From Gammaproteobacteria bacterium (lineage in GTDB: Bacteria; Pseudomonadota; Gammaproteobacteria; Eutrophobiales; Eutrophobiaceae): a stretch of DNA of 7,980 nucleotides. This document shows positions 7,098 through 7,980 of this stretch, piece by piece. Each line of letters begins with the position of its first letter. Positions within the stretch are counted from its first letter, which is position 1. The notes beneath the pieces are model-generated. The model was not told the DNA's origin and searched no databases. It saw nothing but the letters and a program-made list of their open reading frames with translations. Location: NCBI GenBank assembly GCA_016198885.1, contig JACQHV010000071.1, positions 1 to 7,980 on the forward strand. Reading direction: 5' to 3'. The translations under genes were made by a program, and so were the position numbers.

Positions 7098-7102
7098 ACC
7101 TC
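7098..7102 (-). promoter_or_regulatory. Ribosome binding site of the TrpD-like gene
   Basis: GAGGT on the - strand lies in the 13-bp gap after the Rieske stop codon, 6 bases before the ATG at 7091. It is the clearest Shine-Dalgarno sequence in the window and fixes that start. Confidence 0.75.
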
Positions 7103-7104
7103 GC

Positions 7105-7419
7105 TTACGTTAAACCTATCAGAATATCGTTACCTTCTATCCGCACAGGATAGGTTCGAAGGTTCTCTTCCGCCGGTTCTTCCAATACCTCGCCGGTGCG
7201 GACATTGAAGCGACTGCCGTGCAACGGGCATTTCACCAGATCGCCTTTTAAAAAGCCGGTCGACAACGAGGCCTCCTCATGAGTGCAGCTATCGTCGGTA
7301 GCGTAGAAGTTACCATCGACATTGGCAAGCAAAATGCGCTGGCCGTTGATGTTGACCCGCTTCATTCTTCCGGGCTGAAGTTCACCCACCTTACCCACTT
7401 TGATGAAACCGTCTGACAT
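7105..7419 (-). CDS. Small Rieske [2Fe-2S] ferredoxin-type protein (NirD-like)
   Basis: A single-domain Rieske protein of 104 residues, presumably a soluble electron carrier or small subunit. The cluster ligands are plain: CTH (Cys45, His47) and CPLHGSRF (Cys64, His67), a C-x-H...C-x2-H pattern with 16 residues between, followed by NVRTGEVLEEPAEENLRTYP, typical of ferredoxins of dioxygenases and of the NirD small subunit of nitrite reductase. There is no signal peptide or membrane anchor, so this is not the Rieske subunit of a bc1 complex. The frame could begin one codon earlier at a TTG (7422), but ATG 7419 is preferred, with a modest GTGAG about 6 bases upstream. It is the first gene of a two-gene - strand operon with the TrpD-like gene. 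No oxygenase or NirB partner is in the window, so the electron acceptor is unknown. The product begins MSDGFIKVGKVGELQPG. Confidence 0.93.
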   Translation of the reverse strand: MSDGFIKVGKVGELQPGRMKRVNINGQRILLANVDGNFYATDDSCTHEEASLSTGFLKGDLVKCPLHGSRFNVRTGEVLEEPAEENLRTYPVRIEGNDILIGLT

Positions 7420-7749
7420 CAATTCTCACTCATTTTTAATGCGATCATCCAGGGAACATCGTAACCGATTTACTCTTGCAACTGTAGTTCGGGGTCAAAG
7501 TAAAAATTCATAAATTTCATTTTCTACTCTAGCCAAATAACAACCAGATATTCAGTAATTTTTACTCTGACCCTGAACTATCCCCATATAAACATTTGCT
7601 TTCTCAGCATGACATTAAGGAGAAGTGATCCCTCGATTATTATTGAGGTTATATGATATTTATTTGTGACCAAATTCCGACTTGCGGTTAACTTGCCAGC
7701 GAATATACGTAGCAACGCAGCTAGTAAAAGTTAATTCGATTGTTATAGT
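7420..7749. other. 330-bp AT-rich gap containing one repeat element
   Basis: Upstream region of the Rieske operon on one side and downstream of the right-edge gene on the other. Apart from the 96-bp inverted-repeat element (separate entry) I see no gene. The 65 bp between the Rieske start and the element (7420-7484) must hold any promoter for that operon, unless it lies within the element, but I cannot pick a convincing -35/-10 pair. A short hairpin CCTCGAT (7631-7637) / ATTGAGG (7642-7648, one G-T pair, loop TATT) could be a weak terminator for the - strand gene at the right edge, but no T-run follows in that direction. Confidence 0.5.
7485..7580. repeat. 96-bp inverted-repeat element (REP/MITE-like, GGGTCAGAGTAAAAATT ends)
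   Basis: The ends are 24-bp inverted repeats with two differences: the left arm (7485-7508) begins TAGTTCGGGGTCAAAGTAAA, and the right arm (7557-7580) read on the - strand begins TAGTTCAGGGTCAGAGTAAA; both run on to AAATT. A 48-base AT-rich centre has no coding capacity. A second, competing pairing exists: AGTAAAAAT (7499-7507) with ATTTTCTACT (7519-7528), one base bulged. From memory, palindromes carrying GGGTCAGAGT plus an A/T-rich end flank REP-associated tyrosine transposases (RAYTs, IS200 superfamily) in many proteobacteria. No such transposase is present here, so this would be a non-autonomous copy. I see no target-site duplication, which fits that superfamily. Confidence 0.8.
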
Positions 7750-7980
7750 TCATATTCGATTCTTCATATGATCTAGGAAGTCATCAATTGAAGTACGATT
7801 GTATACACTAGCTCGTGCTGGTTGCTCGAATGGTAAAACATCATCACAAAAACTTACCCATCTTTTATCTAAAAGCACATAATTACAATATGCAACTGGA
7901 ACAATAACATGAAATATATCCATCCAGTCATTACTACTCATATTCATATTTTTATTTACGGTTAAATAAGAGATAAGATA
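7750..7980 (-). CDS. 3' end of an unrecognised protein, possibly PIN-like (runs off the window)
   Basis: A - strand frame of 76 codons, open to the right edge. The ATG at 7947 has no ribosome site, and the 11 codons upstream of it are also open, so I read this as the C-terminal part of a longer gene rather than a 65-residue protein. The visible part has SSNDWMDIFH, then VIVPVAYCNYVLLDKRW, then a short tail ending FLDHMKNRI. The pattern of an acidic D-x2-D-x2-H helix followed by a buried strand ending in LLDK resembles the C-terminal half of PIN-fold ribonucleases, where a helix Asp and a strand-end Asp sit in the active site. That is pattern resemblance only. The AT-rich composition differs from the upstream genes and suggests accessory DNA. 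Without the N-terminal half the family cannot be settled. Confidence 0.45.
   Translation of the reverse strand, partial: YLISYLTVNKNMNMSSNDWMDIFHVIVPVAYCNYVLLDKRWVSFCDDVLPFEQPARASVYNRTSIDDFLDHMKNRI

Noticed and set aside
7688..7734. TTAACTT/AAGTTAA inverted repeat with a 33-base spacer, considered as an integron attC site
   Set aside because: The ends do not satisfy the attC core consensus (GTTRRRY and RYYYAAC), there is no integrase and no second site, and 7 bp is weak.

Overview
The window looks like a chromosomal piece of a Gram-negative proteobacterium. It carries an LPS-assembly lipoprotein gene (lptE) inside the run leuS-lptE-holA-proA-nadD-rsfS-rlmH. From memory of gene order and protein style (for example a MSKSKNNGVDPQ stretch in LeuRS and a MDIK-type ProA start), a betaproteobacterium of the Nitrosomonas/Nitrosospira kind is my best guess. 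A gammaproteobacterium is not excluded. No 16S or other marker is present, so the taxonomy is inference.

Bases 1-5552 (+ strand) are a compact housekeeping cluster of moderate GC (roughly 40-50% in the lines I counted): the 3' part of leuS (leucyl-tRNA synthetase), lptE (outer-membrane LPS transport), holA (delta subunit of the DNA polymerase III clamp loader), proA (proline synthesis), nadD (NAD synthesis), rsfS (ribosome silencing factor) and rlmH (23S rRNA methyltransferase). Gaps are small or overlapping (lptE/holA 6 bp, holA/proA 6 bp, nadD/rsfS ATGA overlap, rsfS/rlmH 2 bp). The exception is the 88-bp proA-nadD gap, which is filled by two facing arrays of a degenerate 7-bp repeat (consensus CTTGTAG) that form a long imperfect hairpin ending 2 bp before the nadD start codon.

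Bases 5553-5963 hold no convincing gene. The first half is a string of abutting palindromes. The cluster I would expect to continue (maf/rng or mrdA/rodA, from memory) stops here.

Bases 5964-7419 (- strand) are a two-gene operon of visibly higher GC (about 60-65% in sampled lines): a small Rieske [2Fe-2S] protein followed by a TrpD2/YbiB-type relative of anthranilate phosphoribosyltransferase that has lost the canonical GTGGD and KHGNR motifs. The pair converges on rlmH and may be an insertion into the housekeeping neighbourhood.

Bases 7420-7980 are AT-rich and accessory-like. There is a 96-bp element with 24-bp near-perfect terminal inverted repeats containing GGGTCAGAGTAAAAATT (REP/MITE-like, possibly mobilised by a RAYT/IS200-family transposase), some empty sequence, and the 3' end of an unrecognised, possibly PIN-like gene running off the right edge on the - strand.

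I see no CRISPR array, tRNA, rRNA or complete transposase gene. The most unusual items are the heptad inverted array at proA/nadD, the palindrome chain after rlmH, the Rieske plus degenerate-TrpD pair, and the RAYT-type repeat.
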